Shown: positions 18,671 to 26,914 of the stretch, in pieces
How the letters are laid out: each line of letters opens with the position of its first letter
Position numbering within the stretch: position 1 is the first letter of the stretch
Position numbers and translations under genes: made by a program
The notes under the pieces: generated by a model
Told to the model about the DNA's origin: nothing
Database searches by the model: none
What the model saw: only the letters and a program-made list of their open reading frames with translations
Assembly (NCBI RefSeq): GCF_003026215.1
Contig: NZ_PYOC01000001.1
Span: 682,001 to 746,000, forward strand
From: Photobacterium indicum
GTDB lineage: Bacteria > Pseudomonadota > Gammaproteobacteria > Enterobacterales > Vibrionaceae
Reading direction: 5' to 3'
DNA: 64,000 nucleotides

Positions 18671-20473
18671 ATGACTGAACATCATTCTTCGAATTCAGCA
18701 GATTCAGACGCTTATGCTCACAGCTTTTGGCGCAAATATGTGTGGAGCCAAGACCATAAAGTTATTGCCATTCAGTATACGCTAACGGCGATTGCGATGG
18801 GGCTGATTGCACTCGTTTTATCATGGATAATGCGTTTACAGCTTGGCTTTCCAGGGCAATTTGATTTCATCGATGTAAATACTTACTACCAGTCTATGAC
18901 ATTGCACGGCATGATTATGGTTGTGTATTTACTGACAGCACTTTTCTTGGGGGGCTTTGGTAATTACTTAATTCCATTAATGGTTGGCGCACGGGATATG
19001 GTGTTTCCGCTATTAAATATGTTGAGTTATTGGTTCTATCTTCTGGCTTCTCTGATCTTAATTGCGAGCTTCTTTGTGACAGGTGGACCAACAGGTGCTG
19101 GTTGGACGTTATACCCCCCTCAAGCGATTATGCCTGGCACGCCGGGTGTTGAGTGGGGCATTGTACTGATGTTGATCTCACTTGCAGTGTTCATAGTAGC
19201 AGCGACGTTAGGTGGGCTAAATTACGTTACCACAGTATTACAAGCTCGCACGGAAGGCATGACATTACTGCGCATGCCCCTAACAGTATGGGGGATCTTT
19301 ACAGCTTCAATTATGGCGTTATTGGCTTTTCCTGCGTTATTTGTTAGTGCCGTTATGATGTTGTTTGATAAGTTATTGGGGTCCAGTTTCTTCATGCCTG
19401 CCATTGTTTCTATGGGGCAATTAACGGAATACGACGGCGGCAGCCCTATTTTATTTCAGCACCTTTTTTGGTTTTTTGGTCATCCCGAAGTGTATATCGT
19501 TGCTTTGCCAGCCTTTGGGATAGTGTCTGATCTTATTAGTATTCACGCACGTAAAAATATCTTTGGTTATAAAATGATGGTTTGGGCTATTTTAGCCATC
19601 GGTGTTCTTAGCTTTGTGGTATGGGCCCACCATATGTATGTTAGCGGTATGAATCCGTATTTCGGATTCTTTTTTGCCACTACCACCCTCGTTATTGCCG
19701 TTCCTACTGCGATAAAAGTGTATAACTGGTTGCTCACATTATGGCGAGGTAATATTCATTTAACCTTGCCGATGCTGTTTTCTATTGCCTTCATGAGTAC
19801 CTTTTTAATTGGTGGTTTAACGGGGTTATTTCTTGGCAATGTTATTGTTGATATTCCGTTATCAGATACATATTTTGTTGTCGCTCACTTTCACATGGTG
19901 ATGGGGGTTTCCCCAGTATTAGTCATATTCGGTGGTATTTATCACTGGTACCCGAAAGTGACAGGGCGGATGCTTAATACGGCAATGGGGCATTTTCATT
20001 TCTGGATAACCTTCTTGGGCACTTATGCTATTTATTTTCCAATGCATTACTTGGGAATATTGGGTGTTCCCCGTCGTTATTATGCGTACGAAAACTACGA
20101 TTTCATTCCTGAATCGGCACAAAGTTTAAATGCTTTTATCACTGTAATGGCGTTGATTGTAGGCGCGGCACAGCTAGTGTTTCTGTTCAATTTATTTTGG
20201 TGTGTATTTAAAGGGAAAAAAGCTGCAGCGAACCCTTGGTCTGCAACATCTTTAGAATGGCAAACACCAGACACGCCTCCTAAACACGGCAATTGGGGCT
20301 TACATTGTCCGATCGTTTATCGCTGGGCGTATGATTACAGTGTCCCCAATGTTAAAGAGGATTTTATTCCACAAAACATACCGCCAGAGCAGGTGCTAAT
20401 GGAACATGTAGATAGTTCAATACCTGAAGAGGGGGTTAAGATACCCATAGACAAAGGGGATGGTGATGAATAA
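18671..20473 (+). CDS. coxA: Cytochrome c oxidase subunit I
   Basis: Catalytic haem-copper subunit, 600 residues, about 12 membrane helices. Seen: low-spin haem ligand in LHGMIMVVYLL, CuB ligand and cross-linked Tyr with the D-channel Glu in FGHPEVYIVALP, CuB pair in WAHHMYVSG, and the two haem histidines in HFHMVMG. This is an A-type oxidase. The 3' end overlaps the next gene by 14 bp. C-terminal tail is hydrophilic. Confidence 0.95.
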   Translation: MTEHHSSNSADSDAYAHSFWRKYVWSQDHKVIAIQYTLTAIAMGLIALVLSWIMRLQLGFPGQFDFIDVNTYYQSMTLHGMIMVVYLLTALFLGGFGNYLIPLMVGARDMVFPLLNMLSYWFYLLASLILIASFFVTGGPTGAGWTLYPPQAIMPGTPGVEWGIVLMLISLAVFIVAATLGGLNYVTTVLQARTEGMTLLRMPLTVWGIFTASIMALLAFPALFVSAVMMLFDKLLGSSFFMPAIVSMGQLTEYDGGSPILFQHLFWFFGHPEVYIVALPAFGIVSDLISIHARKNIFGYKMMVWAILAIGVLSFVVWAHHMYVSGMNPYFGFFFATTTLVIAVPTAIKVYNWLLTLWRGNIHLTLPMLFSIAFMSTFLIGGLTGLFLGNVIVDIPLSDTYFVVAHFHMVMGVSPVLVIFGGIYHWYPKVTGRMLNTAMGHFHFWITFLGTYAIYFPMHYLGILGVPRRYYAYENYDFIPESAQSLNAFITVMALIVGAAQLVFLFNLFWCVFKGKKAAANPWSATSLEWQTPDTPPKHGNWGLHCPIVYRWAYDYSVPNVKEDFIPQNIPPEQVLMEHVDSSIPEEGVKIPIDKGDGDE

Positions 20474-21092
20474 GCAACATCATTCAAACAAGAAATTGGA
20501 GCCTGAATCTAAAAGCACATTAACGCCAGATGCCACCGAGAATTACTTACCTGCCGATACCTCGTCACCTGCCATTATAGGGTTATGGGTTTTTATGGCA
20601 GTTATCACTATGCTGTTTTTCTTGTTTACAGTAGCGTACAAAATACGTATGTCGTTAAACGATTGGCAGTCATTAAGTGAACCTTGGCAGCTCAGCTTAA
20701 GCACTGCTATGCTTTTGATGAGCTGTGTTGCGATGGCTAATTGCCGTCGTAAAGCCGCATTGTTACCATCGGTAGTGGCTTGTCGTTCTATATTAATCGT
20801 GGCGGTGTTGTTCACCTTAGGGTTTGTTTTTACTCAGCTTTGGGCGTGGCAATATTTAATAGACCAAAATATTACAGTCGACAATAATCCAGCCAACAGC
20901 TTCTTTTATCTTTTAACTGGCCTGCATGGATTGCACGTACTGGGTGGGCTTGTAGCTCTGTTTTTAGTGTTATATAACGCTAAAAAAGGGCATGCAAATT
21001 CACTGTATCAGTCATTACATTTATGTACTCGGTACTGGCATTTTTTATTACTTATTTGGTTGTTTTTATTAGGGCTATTGCGATTTACATAG
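20460..21092 (+). CDS. Haem-copper oxidase subunit III-like protein (first paralogue)
   Basis: A 210-residue membrane protein with about five helices. It carries subunit III signatures LTGLHGLHVLGG and a terminal YWHFLLLIWLFLLG. Start is ATG 20460 or, better placed after AAGGGG, ATG 20466. It is translationally coupled to coxA by overlap. Operons with two subunit-III-like genes are known for alternative oxidases of the CoxMNOP type; this would be the CoxO-like member. Confidence 0.82.
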   Translation: MVMNKQHHSNKKLEPESKSTLTPDATENYLPADTSSPAIIGLWVFMAVITMLFFLFTVAYKIRMSLNDWQSLSEPWQLSLSTAMLLMSCVAMANCRRKAALLPSVVACRSILIVAVLFTLGFVFTQLWAWQYLIDQNITVDNNPANSFFYLLTGLHGLHVLGGLVALFLVLYNAKKGHANSLYQSLHLCTRYWHFLLLIWLFLLGLLRFT

Positions 21093-21106
21093 TGAGGTAA
21101 ACGCAT

Positions 21107-21850
21107 ATGGCACACTTGCCATCAACACCACAAGCATCAAGCGCAAATATACCAGAATCCTCTCTTCAATCTGACTGTAGTTCTAGTGGGTGGCTGTCAG
21201 TCGTTGACGATTTTTCAGCAGATCGAGCCGTCTTCAAAATATCGCCAAATAAAACCATGATGTGGTTTTTTTTACTCAGTGATATTTTTATTTTTGGCAG
21301 CTTTTTAGTTGCCTACATGTCAGTCAGAATGACCACTACCGAACCTTGGCCACTTACCAGCGACGTTTTTGCTTTAAACCTTGGCGGTCAAGATATTCCA
21401 TTAGTTTTAATCGCAATCATGACCTTTATTCTGATTACCAGCAGCGGCACTATGGCTATGGCTGTTAATTTTGGATATCAAGGTCGACGTCAATTAACCG
21501 CTGCATTAATATTTATTACGGCATTATTTGGTATCGCTTTTGTCGGTATGCAAGCATTCGAATGGACCAAATTGATCGTGGAAGAAGGCATTCGCCCATG
21601 GGGGAATGATCTAGGTGCTGCACAGTTTGGTGCCAGTTTCTTTATGATCACAGGATTTCATGGATTGCATGTCAGTATTGGCGTTATCTACCTGCTGACA
21701 ATAGCGTGGCGAGTGTGGCGTGGGCGATATGAAAAAACGCAATCAAATGAATCAAATAATCGTTATGAAATAGTCGAAATAGCTGGGCTTTATTGGCACT
21801 TTGTCGATTTAGTGTGGGTATTCATCTTTGCCTTTTTCTATTTATGGTAA
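21107..21850 (+). CDS. Cytochrome c oxidase subunit III (second paralogue)
   Basis: A 247-residue membrane protein with a hydrophilic N-terminus of about 55 residues and five helices. It shows the subunit III motifs ITGFHGLHVSIGVIYL and YWHFVDLVWVFIF, and TMAMAVNFG-type helix contacts. It begins 14 bp after the first subunit III gene. It is closer to classic subunit III than its neighbour. Confidence 0.88.
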   Translation: MAHLPSTPQASSANIPESSLQSDCSSSGWLSVVDDFSADRAVFKISPNKTMMWFFLLSDIFIFGSFLVAYMSVRMTTTEPWPLTSDVFALNLGGQDIPLVLIAIMTFILITSSGTMAMAVNFGYQGRRQLTAALIFITALFGIAFVGMQAFEWTKLIVEEGIRPWGNDLGAAQFGASFFMITGFHGLHVSIGVIYLLTIAWRVWRGRYEKTQSNESNNRYEIVEIAGLYWHFVDLVWVFIFAFFYLW

Positions 21851-21860
21851 GGAGGTCGTC

Positions 21861-22184
21861 ATGCATGCAACACAAGCTCATCAACAGCACCCTATAAGCC
21901 TTTATTTGAAGGTGTGGGGATTATTGTTTTTACTTAGTACCTTGTCATATATGGTTGATTACCTCCATGTACAAGGCATATTGCGCTGGTCGCTGATTAT
22001 CATTTTCATGTTATTGAAAGCGGGATTAATCGCGAGTATTTTTATGCATATGTTATGGGAGAAATTGGCGTTAGTTTGCTCTATTTTTTTACCGCCTTTG
22101 GCCTTGCTTGTATTGCTTACATTAATGGCGACAGAAGCAGAATATATATTTAGCCTTAGAACGCTATTTTTTACATCGACATAG
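21861..22184 (+). CDS. Cytochrome c oxidase subunit IV-like small membrane protein
   Basis: A 107-residue protein with three hydrophobic helices, typical of the bacterial subunit IV/CoxP-type assembly or stability subunit (KAGLIASIFMHMLWEK). The start ATG at 21861 has an ideal TAAGGAGG ribosome site; the longer frame from 21828 overlaps the upstream gene and is not preferred. Last gene of the oxidase operon. Confidence 0.8.
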   Translation: MHATQAHQQHPISLYLKVWGLLFLLSTLSYMVDYLHVQGILRWSLIIIFMLLKAGLIASIFMHMLWEKLALVCSIFLPPLALLVLLTLMATEAEYIFSLRTLFFTST

Positions 22185-22204
22185 TGCTGGTTCGCCATAA
22201 AAAT

Positions 22205-22237
22205 AAAAAGCCAATCATTATAAGTAATTGGCTTTTT
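22205..22237. terminator. Bidirectional terminator after the oxidase operon
   Basis: AAAAAGCCAAT and ATTGGCTTTTT flank a short loop; T-runs occur on both strands. It separates convergent genes. Confidence 0.85.
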
Positions 22238-22263
22238 ACTCAGTGGAATTCTATCAAGCAAGA

Positions 22264-22818
22264 TTACGGCATCTTATGCATCATGGTATGCCACTGGTTG
22301 TGGGCACTAATTAGCCATTTAGGGGGTGATTTTCCGATACCTGCGGGTTCTAAGTGATCATGTGCAATAATGATATTTGCTAACATGATTTCTTGTGAAG
22401 GCTCTATATCGACCATTAAAACATGCTTACCTGATTTTAATACGCGCTTAAACCGACGGAATTGATAATGCAATTCCTGAAAACCAAACAGACCGCCTTC
22501 CCAAGTAATAAAACCGAGTATCACGATGGCAAGCATAATAAAGGGTATCCAGCCTGTTGTTTCGGTTACGCCGGAGATATAAGCAGCCAAGATCACAAGA
22601 ACAGCTGCGCATACACCAATGACCGCGCCAATTTCAGTTGAATGAATCACATCATTACGCATTACCGATCTTACTGGGTGAAGGTGGTGAGAAGAGACCT
22701 CTGCATCATTATCACTAAGTACATGAATTTGTGGTGTGCTAATACCACTTAATTCAAGTTCATATTCTACTAATTCAAGATCATCTAAATCGTCACTAAT
22801 ATAAAAGACCCTTTTCAT
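22264..22818 (-). CDS. Conserved two-helix membrane protein of unknown function
   Basis: A 184-residue protein with two adjacent membrane segments (about residues 63-85 and 90-110) between a soluble N-terminal domain that starts KRVFYISDDLDDLELVEYELE and a soluble C-terminal domain. The N-terminal ferredoxin-like stretch and paired glycine-containing helices resemble stress-associated membrane proteins. Database names that call relatives NAD/FAD-utilising enzymes are not supported by any visible nucleotide-binding motif. Function unknown. Confidence 0.7.
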   Translation of the reverse strand: MKRVFYISDDLDDLELVEYELELSGISTPQIHVLSDNDAEVSSHHLHPVRSVMRNDVIHSTEIGAVIGVCAAVLVILAAYISGVTETTGWIPFIMLAIVILGFITWEGGLFGFQELHYQFRRFKRVLKSGKHVLMVDIEPSQEIMLANIIIAHDHLEPAGIGKSPPKWLISAHNQWHTMMHKMP

Positions 22819-23149
22819 ATGGCCTCCGGTAGGGATTTATATCAATCTAAACAAGTACCTGACCATTAACCTACTTCGAATGGTATTATTACTAACAATA
22901 AATCACGTTAGTTCAGTACGTTAAGTCTATTTTTAGCTCATTAAATAGTGAAAATATCTATTATAGAGTATAGCCTTTCTTATCTATACAGCATGTACTT
23001 TAAGCCAAGTGAATGGATGCTTATGAAAGAACTACAAGTATTATTATGTGATTAATGCTAAACAAATTGACGTCTTTTTCCATTTAATGCCTATTTTATC
23101 GTACTTTTTAGTAGTGAAATCAAAGTTTTTATTAGCGTATATTTTAATA
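22819..23149. other. Intergenic region, nothing recognised
   Basis: A+T-rich spacer between divergently transcribed genes. I see no gene, clear promoter or repeat in this part; a degenerate repeat follows at about 23150. Confidence 0.5.
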
Positions 23150-23221
23150 TACTTACGCTCTCGTTATCTTAAAATCTAGGATTTTCGCTGAAACGAGTCT
23201 CTTGAGATAACGTGCGTATAT
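23150..23221. repeat. Degenerate copy of the TATACCCAAG repeat
   Basis: Contains TTTCGCTGAAACGAG followed by TCTTGAGATAACGTGCGTATA. This matches the right end of the 266-bp element with several changes; the left arm (TATACTTACGCTCTCGTTATCTTA) is partly complementary to it. Confidence 0.6.
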
Positions 23222-23354
23222 AACCGCTTACTGTATGGAAGGCAAATTAGATGACTTGGTTATGCTAGGGAAATGTATTTAGAACATCTACTTAATGTAA
23301 TGTTTGAAGTCTAAATAATCATTAATATAGTAAATATTGGTATTGTAGCTAAAC

Positions 23355-23999
23355 ATGAACAACGTAATTAATAGTGTCGGTTATTCAAATGAAATTTTTA
23401 TCGATGGTGAATATCAATACCATGTTGAACAAACTAAATTGTTCACCCAGTTACTACTTGATGTATTAATGAATGATTATACGGAAATTAATACATCATT
23501 TATAGCAAGCATGAATACTGCCGCAATCATGCATGATCTGGGGAAAAGCTTTATTCCTGAATCGATTATTTTTAAAAAAGGCACTTTGACTGTGTCTGAG
23601 TATGACGTCGTAAAAACACATACAACACTTGGTTATGAGCATTTTTGCACATTAAGTATGAATGTAGATACACCTCTAAACCAGATTATAAAAGATGTGA
23701 TTTTATATCATCATGAGCATTGGGATGGTACTGGTTACCCGCATCAAAAAGCAGGGCTAGATATTCCGCTTTCTGCGCGTATTATTGCACTTGCCGATGT
23801 GTTCGAAGCCTTGATCAGTGTACGTTCGTATAAAGAACCATTTTCTTTTGAAAAAGCGAAAAAGATCATATATGAAAGTAGTGGATATCACTTTGATCCG
23901 GCTATTGTCGCCGCTTTTCTTAAGCAAGAAACCAAGTTTGAACAACTGACAAAAACGCTACAAAGTCAGTCGCTATCTAGGCATCGACAAATTGCTTAA
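23355..23999 (+). CDS. HD-GYP domain protein, probable cyclic-di-GMP phosphodiesterase
   Basis: A 214-residue cytosolic protein made almost entirely of an HD-GYP domain. Metal-binding motifs are seen in order: HDLGK, a following TH, YHHEHWDGTGYP (the GYP signature intact) and ALADVFEALIS. No receiver, PAS or membrane segment is attached, so regulation must come from a partner. Hydrolysis of c-di-GMP is predicted from family knowledge. Monocistronic. Confidence 0.85.
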   Translation: MNNVINSVGYSNEIFIDGEYQYHVEQTKLFTQLLLDVLMNDYTEINTSFIASMNTAAIMHDLGKSFIPESIIFKKGTLTVSEYDVVKTHTTLGYEHFCTLSMNVDTPLNQIIKDVILYHHEHWDGTGYPHQKAGLDIPLSARIIALADVFEALISVRSYKEPFSFEKAKKIIYESSGYHFDPAIVAAFLKQETKFEQLTKTLQSQSLSRHRQIA

Positions 24000-24009
24000 A
24001 GAGCAAAAA

Positions 24010-25113
24010 CTAACTGACTAATTCAAAGTCTTTGATTTGGCTTTCTTGACCATTAATAATGATAGAAAGCTGATGAATACCAGTATGAAATTTCCGTGTT
24101 GTTATAAGTTTAAAGCTTTGCTTTCTATTAATCTTATATACTTTATTCGGTTCTATTTCACGTTCACTTATTTTAAAAACTTTACGAGAAAGGTCACCAT
24201 TATTTTTTTTATAATACAGACCATATTCTAGCCTTAGCGTTTTACATGTTTTATTTTCGTTGGTGATCGAGAATGAAAATTCTAAGGCATCGCCGATTTT
24301 TACATTTGGCGTCAGGATATCAAAGTTTGATAACATGATATTTTTACTATCAAAACCAAATAATTGAAGTGTTTTCGATTCGCCTTGCTTCAGCAGTGTT
24401 CTACTTGCGTGTTTGATCAGTGCATCAGTTTCTTTTGTGTATCCCAGCCATTTTTGTGCCGTCTCTATAACAAAATTAGGGTTATCTTTTGATATATCAT
24501 TTAAGTTATTCGCAACACTGCGTCTTACTACTTCACAACTGTCATTCTTCAAGGTGTCTAAAATAGGGAAGATAGGCATAGGGTTCTTCTTTAAGCTTGG
24601 TAAAGCCATTGCCCAGGGCAGCCGTGGTCTTGATCCCTCACTTGCTAAACGGCGAACCTTATTATTGGGGTGTTTTGACCACAGCACCATTTGAGTTAAC
24701 ATTTTTTCTTCATACTTCAATATGTAAGGTCTTACTGCAAATTCACAGCTGGTGAACTGTGTTATAAATTCAAAGGCCGAAATAGACTCTTCATACTTAT
24801 CAATACCATACATAGAGATATACTCAGGAAAAAACATAAATTCAATGCTTTTTTCCTTGATGCCAGCAAGACGTAAATTATCAATCAGTTGCTTTATTGT
24901 TTCTGCGGCTTCGCCAAAATCATCAGACAGGAAGTGATGAAGCACTTTTGCAGTATGCGTCATTCTCTCCTTTAGTTCGTAATGAATAAAATAGTCATTG
25001 AAAATTAATTGAGTAAAGGTTTCTTTATTAAATGAAGGAATGGTTACGAGCATTATTTCCGACAGTTGGTTGTAGAACTCTTGTGAGTATATGTCTTTAA
25101 ATAAATTGCTCAT
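24010..25113 (-). CDS. alkC: AlkC-like DNA glycosylase with HEAT repeats and Ig-like domain
   Basis: A 367-residue protein. The first 260 residues are helical and contain WSKHPNNKVRRLASEGSRPR followed by LPWA, the hallmark of the AlkC branch of HEAT-like alkylpurine glycosylases, and further repeats (SCEVVRRSVANNLNDIS). The last 100 residues form a beta-rich Ig-like domain (PNVKIGDALEFSFSITN), as in characterised AlkC proteins that excise 3-methylcytosine and 3-methyladenine. No nearby repair gene. Family assignment is good; activity is inferred. Confidence 0.8.
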   Translation of the reverse strand: MSNLFKDIYSQEFYNQLSEIMLVTIPSFNKETFTQLIFNDYFIHYELKERMTHTAKVLHHFLSDDFGEAAETIKQLIDNLRLAGIKEKSIEFMFFPEYISMYGIDKYEESISAFEFITQFTSCEFAVRPYILKYEEKMLTQMVLWSKHPNNKVRRLASEGSRPRLPWAMALPSLKKNPMPIFPILDTLKNDSCEVVRRSVANNLNDISKDNPNFVIETAQKWLGYTKETDALIKHASRTLLKQGESKTLQLFGFDSKNIMLSNFDILTPNVKIGDALEFSFSITNENKTCKTLRLEYGLYYKKNNGDLSRKVFKISEREIEPNKVYKINRKQSFKLITTRKFHTGIHQLSIIINGQESQIKDFELVS

Positions 25114-25206
25114 GATATCTGAAATCCATTTTCAATATTCGCGGTAATTATTGCATAGTATAATGGTATACATGACAGTTTATCCGTGATTTAACGAAAA
25201 ATACGT

Positions 25207-25971
25207 TCAATAAAAGTACGGTTCTATGCGAATTTCACTTCGACGAGAAGGCGTTGATGTATCAATTATCGATGGGGTAATCGTAGGTGGAATGCCGATA
25301 ATTTTAGTTGAAGGATCAACCCGTAAAACGCTCAGATTAGGATTATTACTGATGTTTAGCGTGTCGATTTGATTTTTTTCTGCTTGTAAATATTCCAGCT
25401 GAGTATTCTTTGATATGTCTAGTTCAGTGAGCGCATTGGCATACACAAGAAGATCAACCAGTACTGTATTGGCTGTGATATTTAAGTCGTGTAATTGGTT
25501 CCCTACAAGAATAAGCTCTTTTATTAGCGGTGAGTGTGTAAGGTCAATTTCACTGAGTTGATTGTTATAGGCATACAGAAACTCTAATAAAGGGTTGGCA
25601 GATACATCGAGATTTTTCAGATTGTTGTTAGGTAAATATAAAGTTTTAAGCAAGGTATTGTTGGTAACGTCTAACGTCGTCAGCTGATTATTTGACAAGT
25701 CTAATGATTCTATCGCAGGAAAAAAGCGTATTTCATTGGCAGATGTAATGTGGCTGTTCGAACATTCTAATTCATTGAATTTATTGAGTTGCTGTTCATC
25801 ATATGAAAGCACACATTCCTTAAAGTGATCATCTTTGAAAGGAATATCGTTTACAACATTGTATTGCTTTGTGCTGCAACCAGAAAGTAACAGTGACACC
25901 AAAAAGAACAAAGACAGTAACGTACTTTGTATGCTGATTCTAGACAATACAGTGGTGCGTTGAGTTAACAA
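25207..25971 (-). CDS. Leucine-rich-repeat lipoprotein
   Basis: A 254-residue predicted lipoprotein: lipobox LLLSGC at the end of the signal peptide (Cys near residue 32), then at least six consecutive 21-residue leucine-rich repeats, for example LDLSNNQLTTLDVTNN and LYLPNNNLKNLDVSAN. The residue after Cys is Ser, which suggests outer-membrane sorting. The repeats would form a curved binding surface facing the periplasm or, if surface exposed, the medium. No partner is evident; the gene is isolated. Confidence 0.8.
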   Translation of the reverse strand: MLTQRTTVLSRISIQSTLLSLFFLVSLLLSGCSTKQYNVVNDIPFKDDHFKECVLSYDEQQLNKFNELECSNSHITSANEIRFFPAIESLDLSNNQLTTLDVTNNTLLKTLYLPNNNLKNLDVSANPLLEFLYAYNNQLSEIDLTHSPLIKELILVGNQLHDLNITANTVLVDLLVYANALTELDISKNTQLEYLQAEKNQIDTLNISNNPNLSVLRVDPSTKIIGIPPTITPSIIDTSTPSRRSEIRIEPYFY

Positions 25972-26236
25972 ATTCGTGACTCGCTTGTGAATAGGTAAAC
26001 TTAATTTTATACCTAAACCTTTTATTTACTAAAAATACTTACAAACAGAGAAGAATAGGCTGTCACAAGTACCTGATACTAATGTTCGTGAAGCAGCTTG
26101 ATTTTTCATCAAATTCAATAAGTTCCATTCGTAATGTAAAATTCTTGTCAAAACTGCCTAGGTTTAGATGTGCTTGCTACATAGGAAGGTAAAAGCACGT
26201 TATGCTCAATATTGTCAGTAAAGGGAAGATGTTGTA

Positions 26237-26662
26237 ATGAAAAAGAAAGCAATCATAGGCTTATTAACACTGTTCAGTACAGTGTGTAGTGCAACAGAGA
26301 CATATGATGATAGAACGATGCAGATAACTGCGTATGCGACGCTGAATGGTACTGTTCATGATATGGCGTGCGAAGGGAATATTAATGATGCCGCTGTTTA
26401 TCTTTACGGTACAGAAACGCCGGAATACGGCGATTTAGGATCAGATTATGCGCCTTATACTTTTACTGCAATAGATGTTGATACATCGATCAATGAAGGG
26501 ACATTTGAAGTCAATTATTTACCGTTAGGTACATATGACCTGGTACTTGTGTGTAATGCGCATGAGGATGATTTCACGCGTGGGGGCGATATATTAATGC
26601 TTGATGAAAACGTGGTTAAAACTGTATTATTAACACCAACCTGCCGAACAATTTCTTTCTAA
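26237..26662 (+). CDS. Exported protein of unknown function
   Basis: A 141-residue protein with a Sec signal peptide (cleavage near VCSA, residue 19) and a mature beta-rich domain. The pattern VYLYGTETPEYGD and PLGTYDLVLVCNAHEDD resembles carboxypeptidase-regulatory or DUF4382-like modules with two Cys that could form a disulphide. GGGAAGATGTTGTA precedes the ATG. Function unknown. Confidence 0.7.
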   Translation: MKKKAIIGLLTLFSTVCSATETYDDRTMQITAYATLNGTVHDMACEGNINDAAVYLYGTETPEYGDLGSDYAPYTFTAIDVDTSINEGTFEVNYLPLGTYDLVLVCNAHEDDFTRGGDILMLDENVVKTVLLTPTCRTISF

Positions 26663-26795
26663 TTTTGTTCATTTTTATTCGTTTATCTTTGTAATAAGAA
26701 AATTGCTACAGACTCTTTTACTTCACATTTTTAATGGAAAAAAGCGCGTAGAGTATTTTAATATATTCTGTAATGCACATGCTTCGGAATATATT

Positions 26796-26828
26796 TATAC
26801 CCAAGCTACTTGAGGTAACTTGGGCATA
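26796..26828. repeat. Minimal copy of the TATACCCAAG repeat
   Basis: TATACCCAAGCTACTTGAGGTAACTTGGGCATA: 33 bp consisting only of the two ends fused together, forming a near-perfect hairpin about 85 bp upstream of maeA. All central sequence of the 266-bp element is gone. Confidence 0.8.
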
Positions 26829-26914
26829 TCAGCCCTCTTATCAAAAAAACATGGCGTTTTGATGGATGACATTTGAGGACTGATATTCATTTGTTCATTA
26901 AGTGGAGGGATATC

